A DNA stretch of 64,000 bases from Bacillus sp. BHET2 (GTDB lineage: Bacteria > Bacillota > Bacilli > Bacillales > Bacillaceae_B): assembly GCF_005938125.1 (NCBI RefSeq), contig NZ_VCQN01000003.1, positions 248,001 to 312,000 of the forward strand, read 5' to 3'. Below are positions 26,800 to 35,501 of this stretch, piece after piece. The first letter of the stretch is position 1; each line of letters starts with the position of its first letter. The translations under genes were made by a program, and so were the position numbers. Below the pieces are notes generated by a model that did no database searches, was not told where the DNA came from, and saw nothing but the letters and a program-made list of their open reading frames with translations.

Positions 26800-28116
26800 T
26801 TGAGTAGACAAGATATGTATGATTGTATCGGGATTGGAATCGGTCCATACAATTTAAGTTTAGCGGCCCTGATGGAGGAGAAGACGGATCTGAAGGTGAA
26901 ATTTTTCGATCAGACCCCGGAGTTTCAGTGGCATCCAGGAATGTTGATTAATCTGACCGATTTGCAGGTTCCGTTCATCGCCGACTTGGTGACGTTTGCG
27001 AATCCTCAGAGCCGGTATAGTTATTTGAATTATTTACATACCCATAATCGTTTATATAAATTTTTCTTCTTTCAAAAATTCGAAATGCCAAGGCAGGAGT
27101 ACAATGACTATGCCCGCTGGGTGGTGAGTCAGCTCAGTTCGTGCCAATTTCATAGTGAAGTTATTGGGGTAACGGATGAAGGAGACGGTTATAAGGTTGT
27201 CATCGATAACCGGTTGACCGACGAGCGTGAGGTTTATTACTCCAAGCATGTAGTGATGGGGACAGGAAGTAAGCCGTTGATAGTAGACGGAATGGATGGT
27301 TTCCCTGATGTTGATGTTCACCATACGAGTAAATATCTGTTTCATAAAGACACGACCTTGGAAGGATCCTCGATAACAATTGTCGGATCCGGACAAAGTG
27401 CAGCCGAGGTGTTCTACGATTTATTGAAAGAGCAGGAAAATCATTCGTATCAGCTTACATGGCTAACCCGTTCCGAAGGGATACTTCAGCTCGAGTCGTC
27501 AAAGCTCGGACAAGAGTTTTTCGCACCTGACTATGTGGATTATTTCCACGGGCTTACATACGACAAACGGAAGGAAACCCTGAAAACGCTGGATCAACTT
27601 AGAAATGGAATTGATCCTGATACCCTCAATAATATTTACAACATCCTATACAACCATTCAGTCAGCGATAGCTCACCGGATATTACGATTCAGCCTTTAA
27701 CGGAAGTGAATAAGATCCAGCAAGAAGGGGATCGTTACGTCTTGAATTGCCGTCAATGGCAGGAGGAACGTGACTTCACGTATGAGAGTGAGAAGGTGAT
27801 ATTGGCAACAGGATATAAACCGAATATTCCACAGTGGTTCTATGAAGAATTCGAGGATAAAATAGTATGGGAAGACGAGAAGAAATATAAAGTTTCCCGA
27901 AATTATAAGCTCCAGTTTAAAGAGAGCTCCAATCGAGAGTATCATTTCTACACGGTGACGAATCTTGAACATTCCCACGGTGCTGGAGCTACGAACCTGG
28001 GATTAGCCGTCGACCGAAATATTCAAATCATCAATGACATCGTTGGAGAAGAAGTATATGAAGTACAGAGGAATACGGTATTTACTCAATTTACGATGGA
28101 TAAAAAAGGGTTTTAA
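26800..28116 (+). CDS. L-lysine N6- / L-ornithine N5-monooxygenase (siderophore hydroxylase)
   Basis: FAD- and NADPH-dependent hydroxylase that makes the N-hydroxy amine for hydroxamate siderophores. 438 residues. FAD site GIGIGPYNLSLAALME at the N-terminus, NADPH site TIVGSGQSAAEVFYDLL near 205, and the ATGYKPNIPQWF motif near 340. The segment WHPGMLINLTDLQVPFIADL is characteristic of lysine hydroxylases (IucD-like). The TTG start at 26800 is 6 bases after GGAGGAG. No siderophore synthetase, acyltransferase or Fur box was found nearby, so it is an orphan here; lysine versus ornithine specificity is not resolved. Confidence 0.88.
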   Translation: MSRQDMYDCIGIGIGPYNLSLAALMEEKTDLKVKFFDQTPEFQWHPGMLINLTDLQVPFIADLVTFANPQSRYSYLNYLHTHNRLYKFFFFQKFEMPRQEYNDYARWVVSQLSSCQFHSEVIGVTDEGDGYKVVIDNRLTDEREVYYSKHVVMGTGSKPLIVDGMDGFPDVDVHHTSKYLFHKDTTLEGSSITIVGSGQSAAEVFYDLLKEQENHSYQLTWLTRSEGILQLESSKLGQEFFAPDYVDYFHGLTYDKRKETLKTLDQLRNGIDPDTLNNIYNILYNHSVSDSSPDITIQPLTEVNKIQQEGDRYVLNCRQWQEERDFTYESEKVILATGYKPNIPQWFYEEFEDKIVWEDEKKYKVSRNYKLQFKESSNREYHFYTVTNLEHSHGAGATNLGLAVDRNIQIINDIVGEEVYEVQRNTVFTQFTMDKKGF

Positions 28117-28181
28117 TTTATGTGTTGAGGGTAAAGTATATGTGTGATAAATACAAACGAAAAATAGGAGTGTTTAATTTT

Positions 28182-28697
28182 ATGGCTAAAATCGCAACAT
28201 TAATTACAGACATGTTTGAAGACGTAGAATTCACAGATCCTGAAAAAGCGTTTAAGGAAGCTGGGCACGAAGTTGTGACAATCGAGAAAGAAAAAGGAAA
28301 GTCGGTCAAAGGTAAGCAGGGGGACGCGACGGTGAACATTGATGAAAGCATCGATAACGTCAATCCATCAGACTTTGATGCCCTCTTATTACCAGGGGGA
28401 TTCTCGCCGGATCAGCTTCGGGCAGATGACCGGTTCGTAGCATTCGCGAAGCATTTCATGGACGAGAAGAAACCGGTATTCGCGATTTGTCATGGTCCAC
28501 AATTACTGATCACGGCAAAAGCATTGGAAGGGCGAAAAGCGACAGGCTTTAAGTCTATTAAAGTAGATATGGAATATGCAGGTGTGACGTATGAGGACAA
28601 AGAGGTGGTCGTATGCGGCAACCAACTTGTGACAAGCAGAACGCCAGATGATATCCCGGCATTTAACCGTGAATCATTAGCGCTCCTTTCGAAATAA
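28182..28697 (+). CDS. DJ-1/PfpI family protein
   Basis: 171-residue cytoplasmic protein of the PfpI subgroup (stress-response deglycase or protease-like). The nucleophile elbow AICHGPQLLITA carries the conserved Cys-His, preceded by FDALLLPGGFSPDQLR and an N-terminal acidic residue in DMFEDVEFTDP. ATG 28182 lies 11 bases after AGGAG and starts at the conserved KIATLITD block; codons upstream belong to the leader. It may be cotranscribed with the hydroxylase, as no terminator lies in the 65-base gap. Confidence 0.9.
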   Translation: MAKIATLITDMFEDVEFTDPEKAFKEAGHEVVTIEKEKGKSVKGKQGDATVNIDESIDNVNPSDFDALLLPGGFSPDQLRADDRFVAFAKHFMDEKKPVFAICHGPQLLITAKALEGRKATGFKSIKVDMEYAGVTYEDKEVVVCGNQLVTSRTPDDIPAFNRESLALLSK

Positions 28698-28710
28698 GAC
28701 AAGTAAATGG

Positions 28711-28763
28711 AAGGGGACATTCCCCAAGGTATTTTGTACCTTTGTGGGAATGTCCCCTTTTCA
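28711..28763. terminator. GGGGACATTCCCC hairpin, bidirectional terminator
   Basis: AAGGGGACATTCCC and GGGAATGTCCCCTTTT form the outer stem and AAGGTA/TACCTT the inner one. It serves the PfpI gene and the convergent yfkK. The arm sequence resembles a dispersed Bacillus palindrome family, seen once in this window. Confidence 0.85.
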
Positions 28764-28784
28764 AATGCTCAACCTGCCAGCTGC

Positions 28785-29009
28785 TTACTTACGGCGAAGG
28801 TTACCCATTTCTTCAATGATGGCTGTCATTTCACTCGGGCTGAATCGCTCTTTCCGATCGACCATAACATAAAGATCATGAAGGTCTTCATACATTGCTT
28901 CGTCGAAATCTTCAGGCTTTACTGCACCGCCGTTAACTATTTTTAATTTTTCTTTAATTGCTGTTACCATGAATTCGATATTCTCGGTTGTGTTTTGAGA
29001 TAAATTCAA
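28785..29009 (-). CDS. yfkK: UPF0435/DUF1128 small protein YfkK
   Basis: 74 residues, soluble, function unknown. Family block VKPEDFDEAMYEDLHDLYVM and the ending FSPSEMTAIIEEMGNLRRK match YfkK. The TTG start at 29009 is 9 bases after AAAGGA. It is divergent from yfkJ; the same yfkK-yfkJ-yfkI-yfkH neighbourhood is known in B. subtilis. Confidence 0.88.
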   Translation of the reverse strand: MNLSQNTTENIEFMVTAIKEKLKIVNGGAVKPEDFDEAMYEDLHDLYVMVDRKERFSPSEMTAIIEEMGNLRRK

Positions 29010-29124
29010 TTGAAATCGTCCTTTCTGACGTACCAGTTATTATACCATTTATCTTTCCATGATTTGATCTCCCTGTCAACACACCTTCGTTCAGGGTGAT
29101 TGGATAAGGATTTTTTTCGAGAAT

Positions 29125-29150
29125 GTTTTACACTATTATGGAATGGGAAA
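29125..29150 (+). promoter_or_regulatory. Sigma-B-like promoter of yfkJIH
   Basis: GTTTTA, 14-base spacer, GGGAAA, compared with the general stress consensus GTTTAA-N13/14-GGGTAT (two mismatches, outside the GTTT and GGG cores); 38 bases upstream of yfkJ. Confidence 0.6.
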
Positions 29151-29187
29151 TGAATAGGTAAGCTAAAACGTTAGGAGAGGCATGCTG

Positions 29188-29682
29188 ATGATATCTGTTT
29201 TGTTCGTATGTTTGGGAAATATTTGTCGCTCCCCAATGGCAGAAGCAATCTTCAGAACGAAAATAAAGGCTGAGAACTTGGAAGATATCATTGAGGTGGA
29301 CTCAGCAGGTACTGGTGACTGGCATGTTGGAAAAAAACCTCATGAAGGAACTTTGTCCATCCTTAGAGAAAATAATATAGAGAGTGATGGCCTCGTTGCC
29401 CGGCAATTTCAGCGAGAGGATAAGGAGTATGATTATATCGTAGCCATGGATTCATCAAACGAACAAAATGTGATGGTTATCCTGGAACCGGAACATCACG
29501 GGAAGGTATTTAAGCTCCTTGATCTGGTCGAGGAAAGTGATAGGAAGGATGTTCCCAATCCTTATTACACAGGGAATTTTCAAAAAGTGTATGATTTAGT
29601 GGAATCCGGGTGCAGCCAATTAGTAAATAAAATCAAAAAGGACAATCATTTGAAGGAGGGTAATACATATGGGAAGCAATAA
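29188..29682 (+). CDS. yfkJ: Low-molecular-weight protein tyrosine phosphatase YfkJ
   Basis: Dephosphorylates protein tyrosine (or arginine) residues. 164 residues. P-loop CLGNICRS at residues 8-15 supplies the nucleophile Cys8 and Arg14; the general acid aspartate should be in the DVPNPYYTGNF segment near 127. Both ATG 29182 and 29188 are possible; the latter has better spacing from AGGAG and aligns with B. subtilis YfkJ (MISVLFVCLG). First gene of an operon with yfkI and yfkH, overlapping yfkI by 14 bases; stress induction is suggested by the promoter. Confidence 0.93.
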   Translation: MISVLFVCLGNICRSPMAEAIFRTKIKAENLEDIIEVDSAGTGDWHVGKKPHEGTLSILRENNIESDGLVARQFQREDKEYDYIVAMDSSNEQNVMVILEPEHHGKVFKLLDLVEESDRKDVPNPYYTGNFQKVYDLVESGCSQLVNKIKKDNHLKEGNTYGKQ

Positions 29683-30088
29683 ATTTTTCAAAGGAGTCAT
29701 GTTAGGTGCTGTTGCGGGGGGGCTTCTGTCCTTGCTGGACAAAAAGACACGTCAAGAAGTAGGTGCTTCATTAAAGAACAGCGGGAACTATCTGTCTGCC
29801 TATACAAAAAATCCTCAGAACTTGGTCGAGGCGTCGAAGGATGTGTATGATAAGCTGCGCATGACGGCCGATCAAGTGAGCAGGGATATTCAATTCATCA
29901 GCGAAAAAGTAGATGAAATTAAAGGAATGTCTCCACAGGTGAAGGAAATGATCGAGGAAACAAAAGAAACCTTTGAAGACTCTTCAGAAACTTACAAAGA
30001 GACGTTTTCAGATCGAGAAACATCAAATGAACTATCCACACAAGATGAAGAGAATCAACCGATTGCTTCATCCTTCAAGGGATATTAA
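29669..30088 (+). CDS. yfkI: YtxH-like protein YfkI
   Basis: 139 residues. A short hydrophobic N-terminal segment with GVMLGAVAGGLLSLLDKKTR is typical of YtxH-type general stress proteins, followed by a long charged helix (ISEKVDEIKGMSPQVKEMIE) and a Glu/Ser/Thr-rich tail. Probably membrane-associated; function unknown. ATG follows GGAGGG at 9 bases. Lies between yfkJ and yfkH. Confidence 0.85.
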   Translation: MGSNKFFKGVMLGAVAGGLLSLLDKKTRQEVGASLKNSGNYLSAYTKNPQNLVEASKDVYDKLRMTADQVSRDIQFISEKVDEIKGMSPQVKEMIEETKETFEDSSETYKETFSDRETSNELSTQDEENQPIASSFKGY

Positions 30089-30105
30089 TCAAACGAGGTG
30101 AGAAG

Positions 30106-30948
30106 ATGTCGGATGAGACGTTCAAAGGAGGATGGAAAGGATTTTCGAAAAGTCTTTTCTCAAATATTAGTGCGAATGATGTAACGGGTCTTGCTGCGCA
30201 AATTGCCTATTACTTTCTTTTATCTCTCTTTCCACTACTGATTTTCACTGTCACGCTGTTGCCCTATTTGCCGGTAGAGCAGTCAGATTTGCTTGGGGTC
30301 GTCAGGGATTTCGCACCAGGTGAGACGATGACGATGATAGAGGAGACTCTTCAAGACGTCATGTCTAATCGTAATTCCAGTTTGCTATCGGTCAGTATCA
30401 TCGCTACCATATGGTCTGCGTCCAATGGGATGAATGCAATTGTGAAAAGCTTGAACAGGGCATATGATGTGGGGGAGTCCAGGTCATTTATCGTGACACG
30501 CTTCATATCGATCTTGCTTACCTTGGGAATGATTTTAGTGTTTGTGGTAGCTCTTTTACTTCCAGTATTCGGCAAGCAAATCGGAGTATTATTATTCTCA
30601 CAATTCGGGTTTTCCGAGCAATTTCTATCGATATGGAATGCCGTACGCTGGGCAATCAGTCCAATCATCCTCTTTATTGTGTTTGTAGGCTTGTATTACT
30701 TCGCTCCAAGTAAGCGAATCAAATGCCTAAGCGCGTTTCCGGGAGCGATCTTTGCGACCCTTGGCTGGGTTCTTGTTTCCTTGGCTTTTTCGTTTTATGT
30801 TGGAAGCTTTGGGAATTATTCAGCCACCTATGGAAGCATCGGAGGAATCATCGTACTCATGATCTGGTTTTATCTAACTGGAATCATCATCATGATCGGT
30901 GGGGAAATCAACGCTTTAGTGACGATTAAGGACAAGGATTCGTGTTAA
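30106..30948 (+). CDS. yfkH: YihY/BrkB-family membrane protein YfkH
   Basis: 280 residues, six predicted membrane segments. Family features: LAAQIAYYFLLSLFPLLIF near the N-terminus, the NGMNAIVKSLNRAYDVGESR loop, and FYVGSFGNYSATYGSIGGII with MIWFYLTGIIIMIGGEINA at the C-terminus. Despite the old name ribonuclease BN, the family is a membrane protein of unknown function. Last gene of the yfkJIH operon, closed by the terminator at 30995. Confidence 0.9.
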   Translation: MSDETFKGGWKGFSKSLFSNISANDVTGLAAQIAYYFLLSLFPLLIFTVTLLPYLPVEQSDLLGVVRDFAPGETMTMIEETLQDVMSNRNSSLLSVSIIATIWSASNGMNAIVKSLNRAYDVGESRSFIVTRFISILLTLGMILVFVVALLLPVFGKQIGVLLFSQFGFSEQFLSIWNAVRWAISPIILFIVFVGLYYFAPSKRIKCLSAFPGAIFATLGWVLVSLAFSFYVGSFGNYSATYGSIGGIIVLMIWFYLTGIIIMIGGEINALVTIKDKDSC

Positions 30949-30994
30949 AATAAGAGGAAATCGATCCTTGGACATAGTAGTAGGTAAACAAGGG

Positions 30995-31037
30995 GAAGAT
31001 TCTATTAAACAACTCGTTTAATAGGTCTTCTTTTTTT
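30995..31037 (+). terminator. Terminator of yfkJIH
   Basis: GAAGA, CTATTAAAC, loop AACTC, GTTTAATAG, TCTTC, then T7: a long interrupted stem. Confidence 0.92.
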
Positions 31038-31065
31038 ATGCATTAAAGAAATCGAGGTGGAGCAT

Positions 31066-32805
31066 ATGTTGATAGCGGCGATGGTCGAACGGCTTGGCAT
31101 CATCGTGACGATTGCCTTTGTCATGACGAGGATCAGCTTCTTCCGTCATTTGATCGAGAAGCGGACCCATGTGAAAAAGAGCCAGACCCTGCTTCTTATT
31201 TTGTTGTTTGGTTTTTTTGGGATTGTTGGTACATATACAGGATTGATTGTGAATCCGTTTCAGGAAGAATATACGAAGTGGCAGTGGCATCTTCAGCAAA
31301 ATGAAGCGATCGCCAACTCCAGGGTGATCGGCGTAGTGGTCGCCGGTTTACTGGGAGGACCGTGGATAGGGCTTGGTGCTGGCTTGGTGGCCGGGATTCA
31401 CCGATATTTTCTTGGTGGATTCACAGCCTTCTCATGCGGGATCTCCACTGTGTTAGCAGGATTACTTGCAGGTTGGGTCGGGAAGCGTGAAAAAAAGAAC
31501 AGGCTTGTTTCTCCCCAAAAAGCATTTTTGGTAGGTTTTATCGCGGAAGGTATGCAGATGCTCCTTATTCTTCTGTTATCCAAACCATACGACGAGGCAT
31601 ACTTACTCGTTTCAGATATCGGCTGGCCGATGATTCTTGCAAATGGTATCGGGACTGGTATATTCCTCCTCATTATTAAGAGTGTTTTCTATGAAGAAGA
31701 GCGGATGGGCGCAGCACAATCCCAGAAAGCTTTGAGGCTGGCTGATAGTACGGTTAAATATATGCGTAAAGGGCTGAATGTCTCTTCTGCCCAGGCTACA
31801 TGTGAAATTCTGATGAGAGATGTCAACGCATTGGCGGTATCGATTACGAATACTTCCCATATTCTTGCTCATGTGGGACTGGCTTCGGATCACCATCACG
31901 AAGGACGCCCGATTCAAACCGAAGCGACGAAGAAAGTGATCGGAACAGGTGAACTGATGAAAGTAGGGAGAGAGGATATTCAATGCGACCGAAGCGGGTG
32001 CCCTTTGGGTGCTGCCATTATGGCCCCTCTTTTAAAAGGCGATGAAATAGTCGGCACACTGAAATTCTATTTTCACTCAGAAAAAGAAATCTCCCCGATC
32101 CTGATGGAGCTAACAAAGGGGATTGCCACCCTCCTCAGTCATCAACTGGAACTGGCGGAAATTGATACCCATAAAGAACTTGCAAAAGAGTCGGAAGTGA
32201 AAGCACTTCAAGCCCAAATTAATCCCCATTTTCTGTTCAATACTATCAACGTCATTGTGTCTCTTACAAGGATTAATCCGGATAAGGCAAGGACCCTGCT
32301 GATCTCCCTTTCCCAGTTCGTCCGCCAAAATCTTACGGGGAGTACGAAATCCACCTCTACACTTAAGGAAGAATGTCAGCATGTAAAATCATATCTAGCC
32401 ATTGAAGAAGCCCGTTTTTTTGACCGGCTGAAAGTGGTGTATCAGATTGAAGAAGTAGCGTTACAGGCCAAAGTTCCTGCCATTACTCTTCAGCCTCTTG
32501 TTGAAAATGCGATTAAGCATGGGATGAAGAATGTAGAGGAGGGGTTTGTGTTGAGGATTTCAATTGGGAGAATTGATCATGAAGTGACCGTTTGTGTGGA
32601 GGACAACGGATCTGGAATCCCTGAGAGCAGAATAGAGAATCTTCTGAATGCACCTGTAGAATCACACTCTGGTACGGGAATCGGACTATACAATGTAAAT
32701 AAGAGATTGGAAATGATGATGGGGAAAGAAGCCGGGCTGTCGATCTCATCATCAACAGGAAGCGGAACCACAGTGAAATTTACCATAAGGAGTGAGAAAG
32801 ATTGA
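31066..32805 (+). CDS. LytS-type sensor histidine kinase
   Basis: Membrane sensor of 579 residues. The N-terminal 5TM-LytS domain (about 1-190) has NSRVIGVVVAGLLGGPWIGL and AGIHRYFLGGFTAFSCG; a GAF-like domain (about 225-350) and the His_kinase region with QAQINPHFLFNTINVI follow; the ATPase domain has LVENAIKHGM and DNGSGIPESR. Members sense pyruvate or membrane state (E. coli BtsS, B. subtilis LytS). ATG 31066 follows GAGGTGG. Its stop overlaps the response regulator start by 4 bases. The CstA-type carrier downstream suggests pyruvate sensing, by analogy with BtsSR-BtsT. Confidence 0.92.
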   Translation: MLIAAMVERLGIIVTIAFVMTRISFFRHLIEKRTHVKKSQTLLLILLFGFFGIVGTYTGLIVNPFQEEYTKWQWHLQQNEAIANSRVIGVVVAGLLGGPWIGLGAGLVAGIHRYFLGGFTAFSCGISTVLAGLLAGWVGKREKKNRLVSPQKAFLVGFIAEGMQMLLILLLSKPYDEAYLLVSDIGWPMILANGIGTGIFLLIIKSVFYEEERMGAAQSQKALRLADSTVKYMRKGLNVSSAQATCEILMRDVNALAVSITNTSHILAHVGLASDHHHEGRPIQTEATKKVIGTGELMKVGREDIQCDRSGCPLGAAIMAPLLKGDEIVGTLKFYFHSEKEISPILMELTKGIATLLSHQLELAEIDTHKELAKESEVKALQAQINPHFLFNTINVIVSLTRINPDKARTLLISLSQFVRQNLTGSTKSTSTLKEECQHVKSYLAIEEARFFDRLKVVYQIEEVALQAKVPAITLQPLVENAIKHGMKNVEEGFVLRISIGRIDHEVTVCVEDNGSGIPESRIENLLNAPVESHSGTGIGLYNVNKRLEMMMGKEAGLSISSSTGSGTTVKFTIRSEKD

Positions 32806-33518
32806 AAGTCGCCATTATAGATGATGAACCTTATAGCCGCGAGGAGATGAAGCACCTCTTAAGTGGTTACTCTTGGGTGGAGGTTGTGGGAGAAGCAAGC
32901 TCAGCGGAAAAAGGATTGGAGCTCATTTTAACGAGCGAACCAGACGTCTTATTTCTGGATATTGAAATGCCGGGGATGAGCGGTGTCGATTTGGCTGAAG
33001 CCCTTCAGAAAATGAAACGGAAGCCTGAGGTCGTCTTCGCTACGGCGTATCCTGATTATGCCCTTAAAGCCTTTAGAGTGGAAGCTGTGGATTACTTATT
33101 GAAGCCATTTGAGGAAGGCCAGCTAGCCCAAACGATGGAGCGGTTGAAGAATGTGTTGAAGGTGGAAGACAAGGTGCAGTCCTCTTCTATAGGAAAGCTA
33201 GCAGTACAGGATGAAGATAAGATTGTTTTTATCAGCCCTAAAGAGATTCAATATATTTACCGGGAAGAGCGGGAAACCTTTATCTGCACGGAAAAAAAGA
33301 AGTACACGTGCCGGTTGCCAATAAAGGATTTGGAAACGAAACTAAGTACGTATCCGTTCTTCCGCGTTCACAAAAGCTATCTTGTGCAGCTTCCATTTGT
33401 AGAAGAACTGATCCCGTGGGGAAGCGGCGTGTATCAATTGAAGGTCCATGGCGCGGATGAAGCGATTCCTGTGAGCAGGAATTATGTGAAGGAACTGCGT
33501 GAGCGGTTGGAGCTGTAG
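32802..33518 (+). CDS. LytTR-family response regulator
   Basis: 238 residues. Receiver domain with DDEP at 7-10 and phospho-acceptor Asp53 in VLFLDIEMPGMSG, and Lys in LLKPFEEGQ. The C-terminal LytTR DNA-binding domain (about 135-235) has KDLETKLSTYPFFRVHKSYLV and IPVSRNYVKELRE. TTG 32802 lies 7 bases after AAGGAGTGA and overlaps the sensor's stop (TTGA). Likely activator of the cstA-type gene; a direct repeat suited to LytTR binding lies in the cstA promoter. Confidence 0.93.
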   Translation: MKVAIIDDEPYSREEMKHLLSGYSWVEVVGEASSAEKGLELILTSEPDVLFLDIEMPGMSGVDLAEALQKMKRKPEVVFATAYPDYALKAFRVEAVDYLLKPFEEGQLAQTMERLKNVLKVEDKVQSSSIGKLAVQDEDKIVFISPKEIQYIYREERETFICTEKKKYTCRLPIKDLETKLSTYPFFRVHKSYLVQLPFVEELIPWGSGVYQLKVHGADEAIPVSRNYVKELRERLEL

Positions 33519-33655
33519 AATGTACCAGGTACGAAGAGTCAGATTTGTACCTGGTACATTTTTTGGTTTGTGTGCCAGGTACTCAATGCTGAATGGGTGC
33601 CAGGTACCAATCGGCCTTTCAGTGCCAGGCACCAGCACTGCCTTTTGTACCTGAC
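33519..33655. repeat. Cluster of GTACC(T/A)GG / GTGCCAGG palindromes, first one a terminator
   Basis: AATGTACCAGGTAC and GTACCTGGTACATT (33519-33560) form a hairpin followed by TTTT, which probably ends the two-component operon. Further arms follow: GTGCCAGGTACT, GGTGCCAGGTACC, GTGCCAGGCACC and GTACCTGAC. No gene in the cluster. Confidence 0.85.
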
Positions 33656-33692
33656 ATCGACCTTTCCCCCTGCACGTCAATCACCACTTATT

Positions 33693-33774
33693 ACATCTCA
33701 ACCCAGATTTACGACATCTTAAACAAAATGTGACGAAACGGTGAATAGGATTGCTATAATGAAAGCGTATTCAT
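33693..33774 (+). promoter_or_regulatory. cstA control region: direct repeat, promoter, cre site
   Basis: ACATCTCA (33693) and ACATCTTA (33714) are direct repeats 21 bases apart, the geometry of LytTR regulators. A weak -35 TGACGA (33731), 18-base spacer and perfect -10 TATAAT (33755) follow, as expected of an activated promoter. ATGAAAGCGTATTCAT (33759-33774) fits the CcpA cre consensus at every defined position and covers the transcription start. Activation by the LytTR regulator and repression by glucose are inferred. Confidence 0.72.
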
Positions 33775-33799
33775 AACTGAACGAAAGGGGATCATATAC

Positions 33800-35248
33800 A
33801 TGGTCACATTTCTAGTCGCAATTGTTGTCTTAATTATTGGGTATTTCACATATGGAAAATTTATAGAAAAGATTTTTGGTGTTAATGAAAAACGTTCGAC
33901 GCCTGCGTATGCAAAGGCTGATGGAGTGGATTACGTGCCTATGGACACGAAACGGAACTCCTTGATCCAACTATTGAATATCGCCGGTGTAGGACCTATA
34001 TTCGGTCCGATCATGGGGGCGTTGTACGGACCGGTTGCTTTTCTTTGGATCGTACTCGGTGCGATTTTTGCCGGTGCAGTACATGATTACTTAACGGGAA
34101 TGATTTCGATCCGAAACGGAGGAGCTCATTTACCGGAGCTTGCAGGAAGATTCCTTGGTAAGACGATGAAGCATGTGGTGAACGCATTCTCGATTCTTTT
34201 ACTAGTACTAGTAGGAACGGTATTTGTGACAGCACCAGCAGCCTTGATCGCAAATTTATCACCAGCCTGGATTTCATTAGGCGTGATCATTGCAGCGATT
34301 TTTATTTACTACATTGTCGCAACTCTTTTACCGATTGATAAAATTATCGGTAAAGTATATCCGCTTTTCGGAGCATTGCTATTAATCAGTGCAGTAGGAA
34401 TCGGAGCAGGATTAGTGATTACAGGTGCAGATATTCCTGAGATTTCATTAACGAATATGCACCCTGACTCAGTGGCGATCTTTCCTCTATTATTCTTGAC
34501 GATTTCATGTGGGGCACTGTCAGGGTTCCATGCAACACAATCACCGATTATCTCAAGAACGACTCAAAACGAAAAGAATGGACGTAAAATCTTCTACGGT
34601 ATGATGATTTTAGAAGCCATCATTGCAATGATCTGGGCGGCAGCAGCGATGAGCCTGTTTGAACCAGGTGAACTGAATGCCATCTTAAAAGAAGGTGGAC
34701 CAGCAGCAGTCGTAAGTGAAGTATCGGTTCTGATGCTTGGATCGATTGGTGGAACACTTGCGATCCTTGGTGTTATCATTCTTCCAATCACATCTGGCGA
34801 TACATCATTCCGAAGTGCACGTATGATCATTGCTGACTACATCAAAGTAGGTCAAGTGAAAATCTCCAGCCGTCTTTGGATCGCCATTCCACTGTTTGTC
34901 ATTTCAGTCGTGTTGACACGTATGGACTTTAATCTATTATGGAGATACTTCTCTTGGGCAAACCAATCAACCGCAATGATTGCTCTTTGGGTAGGTGCTA
35001 TGTATCTTGGACTGCAAAAGAAACCACATTGGGTCGCAACGATTCCTGCCATCTTCATGACCATGGTGACGTTCACGTATATCCTGAGCGCTCCAATTGG
35101 ATTCGGACTTTCAATGGGCACGGCATATTTTGGCGCAGCAGTCGTAACCATTGCAGCTATACTGGCTTTTATCTATACGTTAAGAAAGCGCTTAAACGAT
35201 GGGACCGTCATTCAAGTCGACGAAGAGGTATCACAGCCAGCAGCATAA
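33800..35248 (+). CDS. cstA: Carbon starvation protein CstA-type transporter
   Basis: Membrane carrier of 482 residues, shorter than E. coli CstA (about 700). Members import peptides or pyruvate. About twelve membrane segments; conserved blocks GVGPIFGPIMGALYGPVAFL, FAGAVHDYLTGMISIRNGG, GFHATQSPIISRTTQNEKNG and ITSGDTSFRSARMIIADY. ATG 33800 follows AAAGGGG. The adjoining LytS/LytTR pair resembles the BtsSR-BtsT pyruvate module, so pyruvate uptake is my best guess. The promoter carries a cre site. Confidence 0.9.
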   Translation: MVTFLVAIVVLIIGYFTYGKFIEKIFGVNEKRSTPAYAKADGVDYVPMDTKRNSLIQLLNIAGVGPIFGPIMGALYGPVAFLWIVLGAIFAGAVHDYLTGMISIRNGGAHLPELAGRFLGKTMKHVVNAFSILLLVLVGTVFVTAPAALIANLSPAWISLGVIIAAIFIYYIVATLLPIDKIIGKVYPLFGALLLISAVGIGAGLVITGADIPEISLTNMHPDSVAIFPLLFLTISCGALSGFHATQSPIISRTTQNEKNGRKIFYGMMILEAIIAMIWAAAAMSLFEPGELNAILKEGGPAAVVSEVSVLMLGSIGGTLAILGVIILPITSGDTSFRSARMIIADYIKVGQVKISSRLWIAIPLFVISVVLTRMDFNLLWRYFSWANQSTAMIALWVGAMYLGLQKKPHWVATIPAIFMTMVTFTYILSAPIGFGLSMGTAYFGAAVVTIAAILAFIYTLRKRLNDGTVIQVDEEVSQPAA

Positions 35249-35252
35249 ATGG

Positions 35253-35294
35253 AGAGTTTTCCGGTAATTACCGGGAAACTCTTTTCTCTTTTTG
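35253..35294 (+). terminator. Terminator of the cstA-type gene
   Basis: GAGTTTTCCGGTA and TACCGGGAAACTC, then TTTTCTCTTTTT. Confidence 0.88.
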
Positions 35295-35361
35295 CACAAA
35301 ATAAGAGTGGTTCACAAACCAGGTTTTCTTGATAGCGACTAATATTTAGGAGTGATTCAGC

Positions 35362-35466
35362 ATGACAAAGAAAACAAAAAAAGACGGCGGTACCAAGCAA
35401 AACGGTAAGCACAAACCGACACAAAAAACATCCGGTTCAGCAAACGGACAAAATGGGTACCACTAA
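35362..35466 (+). CDS. 34-residue basic Lys/Gly/Asn-rich protein
   Basis: Begins MTKKTKKDGGTKQNG and ends SANGQNGYH; no hydrophobic segment. AGGAG is 9 bases before ATG and a terminator follows immediately, supporting a real gene. The composition is like minor spore proteins, but I cannot name a family. Confidence 0.55.
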   Translation: MTKKTKKDGGTKQNGKHKPTQKTSGSANGQNGYH

Positions 35467-35474
35467 AAACAATC

Positions 35475-35501
35475 GCCAATCCATTATGGGTTGGCTTTTT
35501 T
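35475..35501 (+). terminator. Terminator of the 34-residue gene
   Basis: GCCAATCC and GGGTTGGC around ATTAT, then TTTTTT. Confidence 0.88.
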
